A DNA stretch of 64,000 bases. Origin: Pomphorhynchus laevis (taxonomy: Eukaryota > Acanthocephala > Palaeacanthocephala > Echinorhynchida > Pomphorhynchidae). Made by a program: the position numbers and the translations under genes. The stretch covers positions 1 to 64,000 of the forward strand of contig WNNJ02001629.1 in NCBI GenBank assembly GCA_012934845.2, read 5' to 3'. The first letter of the stretch is position 1; the number at the start of each line of letters is the position of its first letter. Below the pieces are notes generated by a model. It was not told where the DNA came from. It saw nothing but the letters and a program-made list of their open reading frames with translations, and searched no databases. Shown piece by piece: positions 22,476 through 33,780 of this stretch.

Positions 22476-22914
22476 ATTTAGTGTACAAAACATATTGTTT
22501 ATTATCCATCCATAAAAAGTCACTTAAGAATTTAAATTTATTTTTAATAATATTTTGTTGTGTTTTTACAGGGAAAACAAAGTCCACATATAAACAAAGT
22601 CCAGTATCTTTTTCTAATACAAATTATATTATTTATTATCCATCCAATTTTTCAATTAAGTCTAAATTTGTTTTAAATTGTGTTGATTTATATATTTTAC
22701 TATTTTCTACTTGATTATATTTTTATAGTAACCTATTTTAAAATATATATATCAATTAAATTATTTAAATGATTTCGAAGTTTAAATCATTATTTAAATG
22801 ATTTATGCTATATGGTATGCATGAATTACACTCGAATATGGTACACATAAATCACACGTTATAAAACGTTATAACACGTGTAAAATTTCATCTGATAAAT
22901 TTATATTTTATTTT

Positions 22915-23110
22915 AAATTTCTGATTTAAATTTAAAATAAATAACAGACGTTGTATCAGAATAATAATTAGAGGTCATCAGGAGAAACTGCTGTGCTATC
23001 AAGTTTCGGCCCCTAATTACTCAACCCAAAATATCAGCTAAGGACGTATTTCCTCTGATTAAACTTGATTATCTAGTATCTTATTCTAATAGAAAGTATG
23101 TTATTTATTA
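22915..23110 (-). repeat. PLE1 3' unit, core copy
   Basis: aataacagacgttgtatcag, gaggtcatcaggagaaactg, tttcggcccctaatt and atctagtatcttattctaat are present; the GGGGCC arm has decayed to ctaagg. Confidence 0.7.
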
Positions 23111-23564
23111 TCCATCCATAAAGATTATCTGCTAATGATTTTAAATTTATTTTTAATAATATTGTCTTGATTTATATATTTTACTAGTTTCTATAACTAT
23201 TTTCTGGTAAGTTGGTGTCACTCATTCCAAGACTTGCAATTAACAAATGATATTTAGTGTTCACCAGATTTTAGAAGATTAAAATTATTTCGGAGTCGTA
23301 CCGAATTTTAGCTTTATCCATTGTTTGGTTGTTTTTATAATCACCAGGATTACAATAAAATTAAAGAAGCTATCGAAATATTTAAAAATATTGTAAAATC
23401 AAAAATATTGCGTTGCAATATTTCGGTACCTATGCGGTCAAAATTATTAATAATCGCCGAGTGGAGCAATCTGATTATCTTTCAAATTTGTTTTATACCA
23501 ATTATTTATTTTATTATTTAATTATTAAATTTTGATTTAGCAATATTATTATGTTTTGTTAATT

Positions 23565-24040
23565 TTATGATTATATTAAATACGTAGACTAAGTTAGCTG
23601 ATTTAATTTATTGATGTTAATTTAATGTTTATATCTAGATATATACTTTCTTTATCATTAATATTGGTTTTGTTAAGAATAAGGCTTTCTGGATAAATTT
23701 GCTTACTTATTAAATAAAAATTATTAGAGTTAAATACACATATATCATCAATGTATCGAAACATATATTTCAAATTTTTATATAATTTAGATATATTTTT
23801 AAGCAATTATTAACAAATTCATATTATATAAAGCTTAAAAATAAGTCAGATATAATTATGCTACTATTACATTCCATTTTAACAACTTTTATTCAACTAA
23901 ATATAGATGTATCTACTTTGAGGCAATTTTGATTTAAGGTGGTTTATTTTAATTTCATTTTATCCATATATTTTTATTTGTTTGATGGCTTAATTTTTGT
24001 TAGTTGGGCATTATAGTGATTATGTATTTCCGAATATATA
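23565..24040 (-). mobile_element. PLE1 remnant with detached tail motif
   Basis: A minus-strand frame at 23,603-23,806 encodes YMFRYIDDICVFNSNNFY, then QIYPESLILNKTN and DINIKLT; weaker DNA matches continue to the GGN region (23,880) and to 24,000. The terminal motif (acgtagactaagttagctga) lies at about 23,582 in plus-sense orientation, opposite to the RT remnant, so the end and the body belong to different insertions or the copy is inverted. The upstream end breaks at 'ccgaatata', next to the hammerhead-derived repeat. Confidence 0.7.
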
Positions 24041-24059
24041 TAGATCATGAAGATCGATT

Positions 24060-24285
24060 AAAATCGGTACTGGTGATATTGGCGGTACGTTTCGCTCCGT
24101 TAGAGCGAAACGTGTCTATCGTTGTGGAAGTTTGTCGTCACGCATAGTATGACTGGGTATATGTAGTTACTTTGAATATTGCGAGAATAATTCGGTTCTA
24201 TATCTTGATCTGATGAAGATATATATAATGCTACCTGGTGTTTATGCCTCTTAATAATGAAAACAGTGATTTATTTACGAGTGCA
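24060..24285 (+). repeat. hammerhead-bearing repeat, copy 2, ribozyme rearranged
   Basis: Matches copy 1 (15.0 kb) from stem I onward: cggtactgg, then gagcgaaacgtgtctatcg, gaagtttgtcgtcac, catagtatgactggg, gaataattcggttctat and gtttatgcctc. The conserved CTGATGA reads CTGGTGA. Stem II is replaced by a longer perfect hairpin (cgtttcgctc, loop cgtta, gagcgaaacg). Self-cleavage is not expected. Confidence 0.75.
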
Positions 24286-24342
24286 CCGTTGGGTGTCCCA
24301 GGGCAGGTGAAAAACCAAACAGTAAATTAATCCAGAAACAAT

Positions 24343-24384
24343 GAAACAACGCGTTTCGAAATTTTTTTCAAAAAGCGTTGTTTC
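24343..24384. repeat. inverted repeat, 10-bp arms
   Basis: gaaacaacgc (24,343-24,352) and gcgttgtttc (24,375-24,384). Outside these the flanks are also partly complementary (aacagtaaatt / tttactgtta), so this is the core of a larger fold-back. Confidence 0.7.
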
Positions 24385-24671
24385 AATAAATTAGGAGTTT
24401 TTTACTGTTAATTACACAAATTATATATACAGATTATTAATAGCGTCTTGAGATAAACCACCGTAGGCTGTTAATGAAGAATTGTAATTCAATATATAAA
24501 TATATCGAAAAATCGCTTGGTAAAAGCGATTTACTTGGTAAAATCGCCAGGTAAAATCAAATTTGATTTACACCCGCGTTGTTGGATCATTCTAAGATGC
24601 TTTAATATTTGAAAAATCAGTATCCAAAAGAGAAAAAATACAATAAGAGTATTATTTATTTAAAACGTCTC

Positions 24672-24721
24672 GGCACAATGCCTTCTTCAGTTTTTGCAAA
24701 AGCTGAAGAAGGCATTGTGCC
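24672..24721. repeat. perfect 19-bp hairpin with PLE-end-like words
   Basis: ggcacaatgccttcttcag and its exact reverse complement around a 12-nt loop. The outer flanks aacgt / aaacgtt extend the symmetry. 'ctgaagaagg...gcccaaacgtt' resembles the paired CTGAAGA / CGAAA words seen at 33.15 and 53.7 kb. Confidence 0.8.
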
Positions 24722-24739
24722 CAAACGTTATTAATAACC

Positions 24740-26715
24740 TACTGAAAGGTTATTATAAACCTATATTATTTAGTAATATAATTAATTGTTTTAATTATAA
24801 AATATATCAATAATATATCAATAATTTCTATAATAATATAGGTTTATATATAATATTCAATATATATAATATGTATTCAATATATAATATATATAATATA
24901 TATTATATTTAATATATATTCAATATATATTGAATATATATTTAACCACCTCTGCTGATCGTGTAGAAACCTAGGTAGGCAATCTTTTAGAAACCTCGGT
25001 AAGCGATATATGAATGCATATAAAATTGCATTTGTTATTGATAGGGTAAATAGATTGACTTGGTTTAATCCTTAATGTAATAAGAAACCTTAGTAGTAAT
25101 ATTTTTCATTATTTTCTTTATCGCATTAGTCTAAAATCTAATTAATTATATAATGTAAATGTTCGTGAAATAATATTGCAAAAGACAGATTATATGGCGA
25201 AAGACAGAATCAATAAAAACATCGCATTGAGTTTTTTCTTAAAAAGATTGATTCTCGTATCTGCATAAATTGAATATATCATTTAATCAAACACGAAAAA
25301 CTTGAGGCAACATTAATATATAATAAAAATGGGTTTATATGGGTTGATTAAGTATCTTTGATTTTACTTTCAATTTTCTCAAAGTGACTTTTTCCAGCTG
25401 TACATTAATACTTGCATAGTACTGAATGTTACAGTTTTTTAAATTTATCTTCCTTGAATTATAAGTTTTCTTCAATTTCCTTAAATTTGTGAATAATTTC
25501 TTAACAAACTACCACAGTGAGATCTTTTTTCTGAGATTTTTTATTCAAATGCGTAAAGCAAAATTCATAAAACAAATAGTCGTATTTATGAAGCAGCACT
25601 AAACATAAATAAATATCTTCAATAAATTGTAGATACATTGAGTTTATTTAAAAAACTTGGAAACTACTGCGTATGCTAAAAGATTCATATTATTTTAATA
25701 TTTATATCTTATGATTAATATTATTTTCGATTATTGAAATTAATTAGACACAAAATTACAGCAAGTTTCTTTACTTTTTCCGAAATAATTTCGTTTAATT
25801 ATTTAAGTTGTATCGTCTAAATTAATACCTTATTAATATTAATAAATTAATATTTCGTTTAATTGAAGTCCGAAAATCATTTAGTATTTTATTTTAGTAT
25901 ATTATAAATTTTAATTTAAAACGTTAACTTTGTGTAAAACAATTATATGAATATTTTGGACCTTCATGCATTAACGGATTGATCCTCTCATAATATGTTA
26001 AAATATATAGCATCAAATTTCTGACAAAACAGCTCGTATGAAAATTCTTGCACAGAAAGTACCTTAGCGAGAGTAATTAGATTAATAAATAACTGCAGAG
26101 ATCAAACTTTGTTCAATCAAAGATGGACTAGCAATCCACAAACTGATTTAATTAAACTCTACGAAATAAGAGAAAACGCATTCTTGTAAATGCTCTGAGC
26201 ATCAAGTGCTTTAAAACGCATTTAGAATATTATATATACTTGTACCGTTATAGTTATAGGCGTTTGCATTATTTCCCATAAACACCTTTTCTCTTCGTTA
26301 CTGTTTCTTCTTCTATTTTAGAAAAACTGTAAATTGGTAATTGCGCTGTGCAAGAGATCACAAAATATCAACAGCGTGCATTAACAACTTACAAAATATC
26401 AGTTTTCATTACCTTTTGTTGTTTTTCATTGTAATAGAGCAAAGACTGACATGTGCAAGGAGGTTACGAGCGATGGTGCTTGTGTTAAAACAAAATAACG
26501 AGATAGGGAAATCCTATGTAATATGTTTGCATTGCATATTAAAAAGTCGAACAAGTTAATAAACCGACAATGACTGGAAAGGAATATATTGGACTCTTGT
26601 TTTTCCTAATCACATGTTTAGTGTATACAAATGCAACTTGTTTCAATTAATTTTATAACTTCTGAACTAAACAAAAACAGCTATTTTATTTTCCTGTTTT
26701 ATTTTACAGCTTTTT
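24740..26715. other. AT-rich gene-free stretch
   Basis: Includes alternating-TA palindromes at about 24,825-24,955 (ataatatatattgaatat words). No exon or element is recognised in the rest. Confidence 0.45.
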
Positions 26716-27065
26716 TATTCTCTCTGTTTATGTGAATAAAATACTTAAAGTAATTAAAGCACACTTTAAAAAATATTGCAAGGTAATCGAAATTAATACT
26801 GGTATAAAACACTATTTCAGTATTAATTCTACAAAAGAATTTTTAGAACAGACAAAAGGAATAAATTTTCAAAATATAAATACATACGATTTTAGTACGC
26901 TTTATACAAATCTAGATTTAGTAGATATTAAAGAAGCGTTAGTAAAATTAATTAATCTTATATTCGGAAAAAGATATACATATTTATGTTATAATAATTA
27001 TAATGCCTATCTAACAAAAATTAAATCATCAAGTAAATATAAATATATGGATAAAATTGAATTAA
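26716..27065 (+). mobile_element. PLE1 copy, 5' piece, interrupted by LINE-C
   Basis: An unbroken frame (26,732-27,065) encodes the RT fingers of PLE1: MNKILKVIKAHFKKYCK, GIKHYFSINSTKEFLEQ and NTYDFSTLYTNLDLVDI, ending SSKYKYMDKIEL. The PLE sequence stops at gataaaattgaattaat. It resumes at about 31,396 with the bases that follow in the uninterrupted copy at 55.4 kb. The intervening DNA is LINE-C. FST.YTNL is the usual PLE motif A region. Confidence 0.85.
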
Positions 27066-27181
27066 TGTGGAGGAAATTTATTCGGGCACTGCGTCTCTCG
27101 ACTTGGCCAAATGAAAGAAATTAAATAAAACATTGTGCAACGACTTCATTTGAGATAATATCAATATTTGATAGTCCACCG

Positions 27182-30050
27182 CTAGTTTCCAACAGGCAAA
27201 AGAAATTTAGCAGGTTTATCAGTTAGCCGTAAACTTAACCTATCGATCTCCTTCAAAGATTTTTGCGCTAACACCGGGCACTCAAATACGTGGGATAAAG
27301 ACTCACATCTATCACCACAGAAAAAACACACACGAAACTCCACGTTTATGGACAAGGTATGCGAGTGCGACAAAACTTGTCGTAATATCCGTGTAAAGAA
27401 ACCCTCCAAATGAGGGGGCGTTTAGAAGCACACGGAGACTGCCAACTCGTTTGCGTATTAACTGGGGAAGTGTACAGATGATGATCTAGCTTGCTAACCT
27501 TATCTGTAAAGTCTTTTTTATTTTGAATATAATGTACCGTATCTTGGGCTCCGATCATATTTCGTAAATACTCCGTACATAACTCGACTTTAGATAAAAC
27601 ATAAACCACAGTCGTCGAGCACTTTGGAGAGACGCCTACAACACGCTTAATGAATCTGCCTTTACATTTGTCGATCTGCGCAAAATTAGCCGTCGTGAGG
27701 TCTGTCCAGATTGCTGAAAGCGCGTACGACAAAATCGGTAGAAGCATGACATGAAAATACTGAAGAGCACCACCAAAGGAAAGCTTACCTAAACATTTAA
27801 CTCGCGAAGTGGCTCTGACGATTTTCGCACATTTCTTTTCGATATGAAGCTTAAAAGACCACCTACTTGTCAATAGCATCCCCAAGTACGTGTATTGATT
27901 ACTGAACTCTACCTTCCTGCTGTTTAAACTAATCTCGTCATACGAGCACAATCTGCCACCTTTACGAAACTTTACTACCTTTGTTTTATCGACATTGACT
28001 TCAATTAGATTATTTGAAAAGTAGTTAGCTAGAGCAGTGGTTACGTTTTGAGCCGATTCCAGATCTTTCGTTAGAATAACTAAGTCGTCAGCGTAAAGAA
28101 CAGAACTTGAAGTTTGACATTCGTTTCTCAGATGAGACGGCAAATCATGGATATAAACAGAGAAAAGGATAGGGCTGAGCGGATCTCCCTGCATCACACC
28201 GCGGCTAGCAATTATTGTGTCTGATGAAGTAAGTCCGTCGAAGACATTTAATGAATTGGCATAGAGGATATTGCCTAAGAGTTCCAGCATACGATCAGAT
28301 ATCCGGAAATCCATCGACAATTTACGGGTGTATTTCTCGATTAACCGAATCAAAGGCTTTTTTAAAGTCAACAAATATAGCATATAAATGACTCTTGTGT
28401 TCGAATTGTAATAACACTTGTTCACGAACTACCTTGATTGCATCCACCGTTGATCGGTGAGGTCGGAAACCAAATTGTTCTGGCGGCAACAGATAATCAC
28501 GGTGTTTCGATAATCGATTGGTTATAAGAGTGGACAAAAATTTATAGGTATGATTTAGCAGGGCAATTCCACGGTACGAGTTGGTATCACTTATATCCCC
28601 TTTACCCTTATACAGGATTTTTATTACAGCTTGCTTCCATGACACCGGCATTTGATAACCGTATAGGATACAATTGAATAAATGTAGCCAATAACTCGAT
28701 AATAAATAAAAGGAATCTTTAATTTGTTCAACACAAAGTTGGTCAGGGCCGGCCGCCTTATTATTAGACATAGAAAAGAGAGCAAGTTCCAATTCGGGCA
28801 ATGAAAATGGAGCATTTAGTTGGTCATTGTAACTGTCCAAGCATGACAGTGTTATCAGCGCATTATTACGACACATTGGGAGGTCATGTGAATTAACGAG
28901 AATATCGTTAAAGTGCTTAAACCAACGGTTCATCGGGATGCCGGAGGTACTAACATTGTTTTTTCTTTGCAGTTTCCAGGGGCATCGTTCTGCTGTCGCA
29001 AGCGTTTGTATTCTTCCTCTAATAATATTGATTCGCGAAATTTTAATAACATCGTACAATACACGCGTCGTAAGAAAATAAAATTCATATTAATATCATA
29101 ACCAATCCGCCGGCTTCTGCCCATAAATATGAGCTTTCTCCGTAGCTGTACAAGGTGTATTGGCTTACAATGTATCTTGTTCCCATAATGTTGAGAATTG
29201 CGATTAGAGAGTGGATGACATGCGGTGAGAAGGCATTCACTGATTTTGGAGAAACTTGCTTCTATTTCATATGCATTTAGAAGATCTACTGCGTCTTTAA
29301 TCATATTATGATTCAAATTCCTGAAACAAAGTTTTCTGCTAATTTGTGAAGGCAAGGATTTCTCTATTGGCGTGTTAATATGAGTTTCTAGAATGAAAGA
29401 TACAGGTTTGTGTTTGCGGAGTAGAGCCCATTCAGATGCAATCTTCAGTTTAACCTTTTTGATGCTAACATTTGTAAATATGAAATCGATGCAACTTCGC
29501 CCATTGTGAGACTCATAAGTCCATCCTTCTACGGGTACGTGCAACTCAAGACCAAACTCACTAAAAAGTATAACAGTTGCTTAAGTTTAGATGGGATAGG
29601 GTTCATGAAACATGCATTAAAATCTCCCGCAACGATTATGGAATTTTCAGAAGATAAATCACTTAAAAAAGGCGAAACTTCATCGATGATATCACAAGCC
29701 GACATCAATGGGTTAAAATAGCAACCTATTAAAAGAATACCACATGAAACTATACATATTACGTTAGATGACTTTTTAACTTCCCAGTTTGTAAAGCTTG
29801 AACTAACAGCAATGGACACGCCACCGAAGGGTCGACCACGGTTACCCAACGATGCTGGGATATTAAAAGTGTAATAGTTAGGTAAAGAAACCAATTGACT
29901 TGAAAGAGTTTCAGTAAGGACTATTAAATCAAACGAAGAAAACCAGGAAGTTATGCTCGCTGATATTAAATAGTTTGGTCCCTCAACATTAAATAGGAGT
30001 AATCGGAGTAAATTTGACTTATTGGTCTGGAAGTAAGTTCGAATACTATC
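27182..30050 (-). pseudogene. LINE-C ORF2: endonuclease and reverse transcriptase
   Basis: Read from high to low coordinates. The endonuclease shows FNVEGPNYLIS, DLIVLTET (catalytic E), GRPFGGVSIAV and SIIVAGDFNA, then after a frame change SCIDFIFTNV and LRKHKPVSF. The linker and RT follow: NNKAAGPDQL, SWKQAVIKILYKGKGD, NSYRGIALLNHTYKF, PPEQFGFRPHRSTVDAI, AIFVDFKKAFDSVNR (motif A), RGVMQGDPLSPILFSVYI (B) and SVLYADDLVILT (C), then the thumb. A C-terminal zinc-knuckle-like CFFCGDRCESLSHVFECP closes it. RT catalytic residues are intact. Frame changes occur near 29,530, 29,000, 28,400 and 27,380, so this copy is inactive but recent. Confidence 0.85.
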
Positions 30051-30059
30051 TTGGGCTAG

Positions 30060-31127
30060 TCATATGGATATCTCTTCAGCCCCAGATTTATTCTCATCGG
30101 TAGCCTTTTTGGAATAACTTGGCACTACGCGACAATCTTTGATGCGATAAACAATGTTAGGATTTTCAACACGCTTCTGGTGAAGCTCTTCCCGTAACGA
30201 TCTTTGAATCTCACGTTCTGGGAGGGACAAGTCTGCATTCACAAAAACATCATGGAAATTCGTCGAATCTTTCAATAAGTGAGATCTTGAAAGCAGCTGA
30301 GTAACGGTGGACTCGTCGACAGTCATTAAGAGCCACGGTGGTGTATCAACTCGTTTTGCTGAGAAACGCCGTAATTTTACCTTGTTATCAGAAGGCAAAT
30401 GCACACCTAGCAAAGAGCAAATTTCCTTAACTAATCGAAGATCATCACCCGACTGCCTAAGACCACAGATAATAACGTTTGAAAATCTCTGTGAATCCCG
30501 ACTAAACGTTTGTGTCAGTTTTAAAGGAGTAGAGTCAATTCTCGTAGCATGTGAGGCAGCTAGAACAGTGCGTGATACCTCTTTTCTAATTATACTGGCG
30601 AACGGTTGCTTAAGTGGGATATGGGAAGTTATATTAGATGTCAATTGCTGAACACTAGCAGGTGTAGATATGGCTTGCATGTGTTTCATTTCATTTACCT
30701 CAGAGACAAGAGAGTTCAAAGATTGTTTAGTGGCATCAAGATCAACACGTAGTTTATTAATGTGAAATGCCGCACAGGATCCGCAGAAAAAGTCCTGCAA
30801 AAAGAAATTTCTGTTTACCTGTTTGAGAACTTTGACATGAGTGTGCAGTGGACATCCAACTTGAGTACATCCGATTTCCAAACTGACGTACTCAATATGT
30901 GTGCTTTTTGAGTCTTCGTTCGAGGATGGCATTGACGAATCAGATAAAGCTGACGGAAGGTTATTGTCCTGTGCCAATGAAACATTTCGATTTGTACATT
31001 TCGACCCAGGAAGGCAGTTTAGACAGAGCTTCCCTGCTTTAACGCACATACAATTTTTGCAGACTGCGTTCGAACCATTGCATAGGCAACAATGCGTCCC
31101 GGAACCGCTCGGGTTTGCGCGAGGCAT
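30060..31127 (-). CDS. LINE-C ORF1 protein (355 aa), CXC-like module plus RRM-like region
   Basis: An unbroken 355-codon frame starting MPRANPSGSG. Residues 12-45 form a cysteine cluster (CCLCNGSNAVCK, CMCVKAGKLCLNC, KCTNR). A second cysteine group follows around residues 85-125 (EIGCTQVGCPL, FFCGSC). Residues ~125-150 could form a short coiled coil (NKLRVDLDATKQSLNSL). Residues ~215-330 resemble the RRM-type ORF1 fold of CR1/L2-like LINEs: NVIICGLRQSGDD, KLRRFSAKRVDTPPWLL, DVFVNADLSLPEREIQ and LREELHQKR. Such ORF1 proteins bind element RNA and chaperone it into particles. Three partial homologues lie in this window. The first cysteine module is shared with B2. Confidence 0.85.
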   Translation of the reverse strand: MPRANPSGSGTHCCLCNGSNAVCKNCMCVKAGKLCLNCLPGSKCTNRNVSLAQDNNLPSALSDSSMPSSNEDSKSTHIEYVSLEIGCTQVGCPLHTHVKVLKQVNRNFFLQDFFCGSCAAFHINKLRVDLDATKQSLNSLVSEVNEMKHMQAISTPASVQQLTSNITSHIPLKQPFASIIRKEVSRTVLAASHATRIDSTPLKLTQTFSRDSQRFSNVIICGLRQSGDDLRLVKEICSLLGVHLPSDNKVKLRRFSAKRVDTPPWLLMTVDESTVTQLLSRSHLLKDSTNFHDVFVNADLSLPEREIQRSLREELHQKRVENPNIVYRIKDCRVVPSYSKKATDENKSGAEEISI

Positions 31128-31395
31128 TGAATATTGCCTGTTGTACTAGTTGTTGTCGATCCTCTGTAAGTTCCTGACTGATTGAAGGTAGCTGTAAAGT
31201 GCTTCGTTAGTATTATGAAATTCCAATGTTACTTTATTTGATATTAGCCTCGTTGCAGATATTGATGTTGCCTCGTTGCAGATTGTTGTATGTTTATTGT
31301 GTCCAGATTGTTGCAGATTGTTGTATGTTTAATAGTAATAAAACTCTTACAATTTAGCACCTTTGTATGTTTATCAGAAACCAAAATTTTTTAAG

Positions 31396-32250
31396 GTCCC
31401 AAAATTTTGATTTTAAATAATCAAAATTATTTAAAATTAGGGACATCTATATTTAGACAAGTAAAAGGTGTTCCAATGGGTGGTAATAGTAGCCCAATTA
31501 AAGCTGACTTGTTTTTAAGCTTTATAGAATATAAATTTGTTTATAACTGTGTAAAAACTAAATCTAAACTATATAAAGATATAAATATATGTTTCGATAC
31601 ATTGATGATATATGTGTATTTAATTCTAATAAGTTTTATTAAATTAGTGAACACATTTATCCAAAAAGCCTTATTCTTAACAAAACCAATATTAATGATA
31701 AAGAAAGTGTATACCTAGATATGAACATTAAATTAACATTAACTAAAACTACTATTAATTTATATCGTAAAGATGACATATTTAAATTTACAAGAAACAT
31801 ATTTTTGCATGAGCATTCATGCATACCATATAATATAAAATATAATACATTAAATAATGAAATTTTAAGAATTGCAACAATATGTAATGATATTGGCTTT
31901 CTTCAAAATCATTTTAATATTTTAATAGATGCATATTTTAAACTAGGTTACTATAAAAATAACATCAAGCAGAAAATAGTAAAATATATAAATCAACACA
32001 ATAATATAAAGAATAAATTTAAAATCATTAGGGGAAAATGTTTATGAATAATGAAAAATCATTATGAAAAATCATAATGATTTTTAAAATCATTGTGAAA
32101 TTTTAAGAATTGCAACAATTTATAAAAATAAAATCAAACAGAAAATAGTAAAATACATAATTTAACAAAATATTATTAAAAATAAATTTAAAATCATTAG
32201 CAGAAAATTTTTATGGTTGGATAATAAATATTATACTTTGTATTAGAATA
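31396..32250 (+). mobile_element. PLE1 copy, 3' piece, resuming after LINE-C
   Basis: Starts in 'aatcaaaattatttaaaatt' and gives TSIFRQVKGVPMGGNSSP, ADLFLSFIEYKFV, then after a break TKTTINLYRKDDIFKFTRNI, NEILRIATICNDIGFLQNH and YINQHNNIKNKFK. The YIDD active site is in a broken stretch (31,590-31,680). After 32,045 part of the C-terminal region is repeated in decayed form up to ttggataataaat at 32,215-32,229. Then comes the tail actttgtattagaat, the start of the 3' unit, which is cut short. Confidence 0.8.
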
Positions 32251-32811
32251 TAAGCCTAAATTTTGAGTGGCACTTTGTGTCTTAACCTGCATTCAATCTG
32301 CCCGGTGTTATGTTTTAAGAACAGAGTTTTGAATAATTTATTGTTTCAACGAAAAATACATATTCGAAAATAAATTAATATTTGTTAAATATAAATAATA
32401 CGATTTTTATAATTTTTTGTGATAATAAATCTGTTTTAAACATCTAATAGTATTAGGCGCTAAAAACAAAGTCCGATTATAATTAATATATGAGACTCTT
32501 TATTTTATCAGACTTTATTTTTCTACATTTGATAAAATTTAAGATGTAAGCCATACATTTAATTTTTGAAAGAATTACAAAGAAAAAATATTAGCACGGA
32601 ATTTAAATATTCAAAATATTTTCAGATAAAACTTTTCTTTTTAAATAAAGAAATTGATTAAATAGATTAATTAAAATAGTTTATATTTTTAATAAAAATT
32701 AAGTAAGTTAATTTATATTTCTCTTTTTTTAATTAACTTTTGATTCCCACTAAAATAATTTGATATTTCTCCTTACATTTGAAAACAAAAATGAGCAAAT
32801 CTTGTGTATCA

Positions 32812-32871
32812 AGCTGTTCTTTTGATAGCTGTTCTTTTGATAGCTGTTCTTTTGATAGCTGTTCTTTTGAT
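32812..32871 (+). repeat. 15-bp tandem repeat, four units
   Basis: Four exact copies of agctgttcttttgat in a row. Confidence 0.9.
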
Positions 32872-32881
32872 AACGAACATT

Positions 32882-33110
32882 TTTAAATTCAGGTTTCGGA
32901 TATATCTTATATATCAGAGAACAGCTATTAGCCCTTATTTTAATACATAACATTTTTTGAAAACACGTTTTTAAATTCAGGTTTCGGATATATTTTATAT
33001 ATCAGAAACCTGATAACATAACAGTTCCTCCTATGATCGTATATTATTTATTTAGTCAATTCATAAAACTTGATTTTTATTTTAAACTTTAATTTTTAAA
33101 TATTTAGGAA
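32882..33110 (+). repeat. PLE1 3' unit fragment with duplicated leader
   Basis: ttaaattcaggtttcggata is repeated (about 32,884 and 32,971). The second copy leads into gaaacctgataacataacag, then ttcctcc and the sense-strand AT tail of the PLE1 3' unit (tagtcaattcataaaa) up to about 33,110. Confidence 0.6.
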
Positions 33111-33130
33111 CTATCAGGTATAGAGATAAA

Positions 33131-33327
33131 CGACAACACAAATTATTTTGATATTTCGCTAGTAATTACTAGCATCTTCAGAAAATTAGCAAAAATGAAA
33201 AAGGAATAATCACATAAATAAAGTTTTGAGCGAACTTTACATGAGATCATGGGAATATAATCATCTGAAACATAATGTAAATTTCTGAAGATGCTAGTAG
33301 CGAAATATCATAAGTTTTGTTGTCTGA
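33131..33327. repeat. small fold-back element
   Basis: Inverted arms: gatatttcgctagta...gcatcttcagaaa (33,150-33,184) and atttctgaag / atgctagtagcgaaatatc (33,281-33,309). The left arm has a 7-nt insertion (attacta). The symmetry continues outward imperfectly through gacaacacaaa / ttttgttgtc. The left-arm words recur alone at 54,826-54,866. Confidence 0.7.
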
Positions 33328-33499
33328 TTGTTTCTAGAAATTAAAATTTAAATACAGATCAGGATGGATATATTTCTGCTGTATTATGAGTATTTAAACA
33401 TATAATAAAAACACATTTAAAAACGTCTTTTTAAAAAAGACATTTTTTTTCTCATTTAAACGTCGTTTATACAAAAATCTCGAAAAGAAACTACAAATA

Positions 33500-33780
33500 G
33501 TAAATTGTACATTTTAGCAACGGAACAAGTAATCCATCCAAAAGATCAAATTTGGAGAATTGCAAAAATTCGGAATCGCAAATAAAAGTCGGGTGAATCG
33601 CCTATCCGTTTTAAGTGCAATTTCAAGTGTTCAAACAGGGCTAAATTATATAACAAAGGTGGGTATTAAAGAGCTCTGGAAATTTATTCCTAGAGAATTG
33701 CGATACTTTGGAAATAATTTTGAGTTGATATTACATTTAAATACTTTTGTAAATCTCAACTAGATAAAATTTAATTTGTA
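33500..33780 (+). other. short ORF, possible LINE tail
   Basis: A 67-codon frame (33,560-33,763) contains ITKVGIKELWKFIPRELRYF, faintly like the W..IP..LR tail of non-LTR ORF2 proteins. It is too short and diverged to assign. Confidence 0.25.

Larger units (their letters stand above)
27066..31395 (-). mobile_element. LINE-C: two-ORF non-LTR retrotransposon nested in PLE1
   Basis: A nearly complete minus-strand LINE of about 4.3 kb: short 5' region (31,128-31,395, with two copies of ttgcagattgttgtatgttt), ORF1 (30,060-31,127, unbroken), and ORF2 with an apurinic-type endonuclease and RT (27,182 to about 30,050). It splits a PLE1 copy, so it inserted later than that copy. The YRGIALLN and PPEQFGFRP.RST motifs and the two-ORF layout place it in the broad CR1/L2/I group; I cannot name the clade. 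Fragments of the same family occur at 7.2, 51.2, 61.8 and 62.5 kb. Confidence 0.85.
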
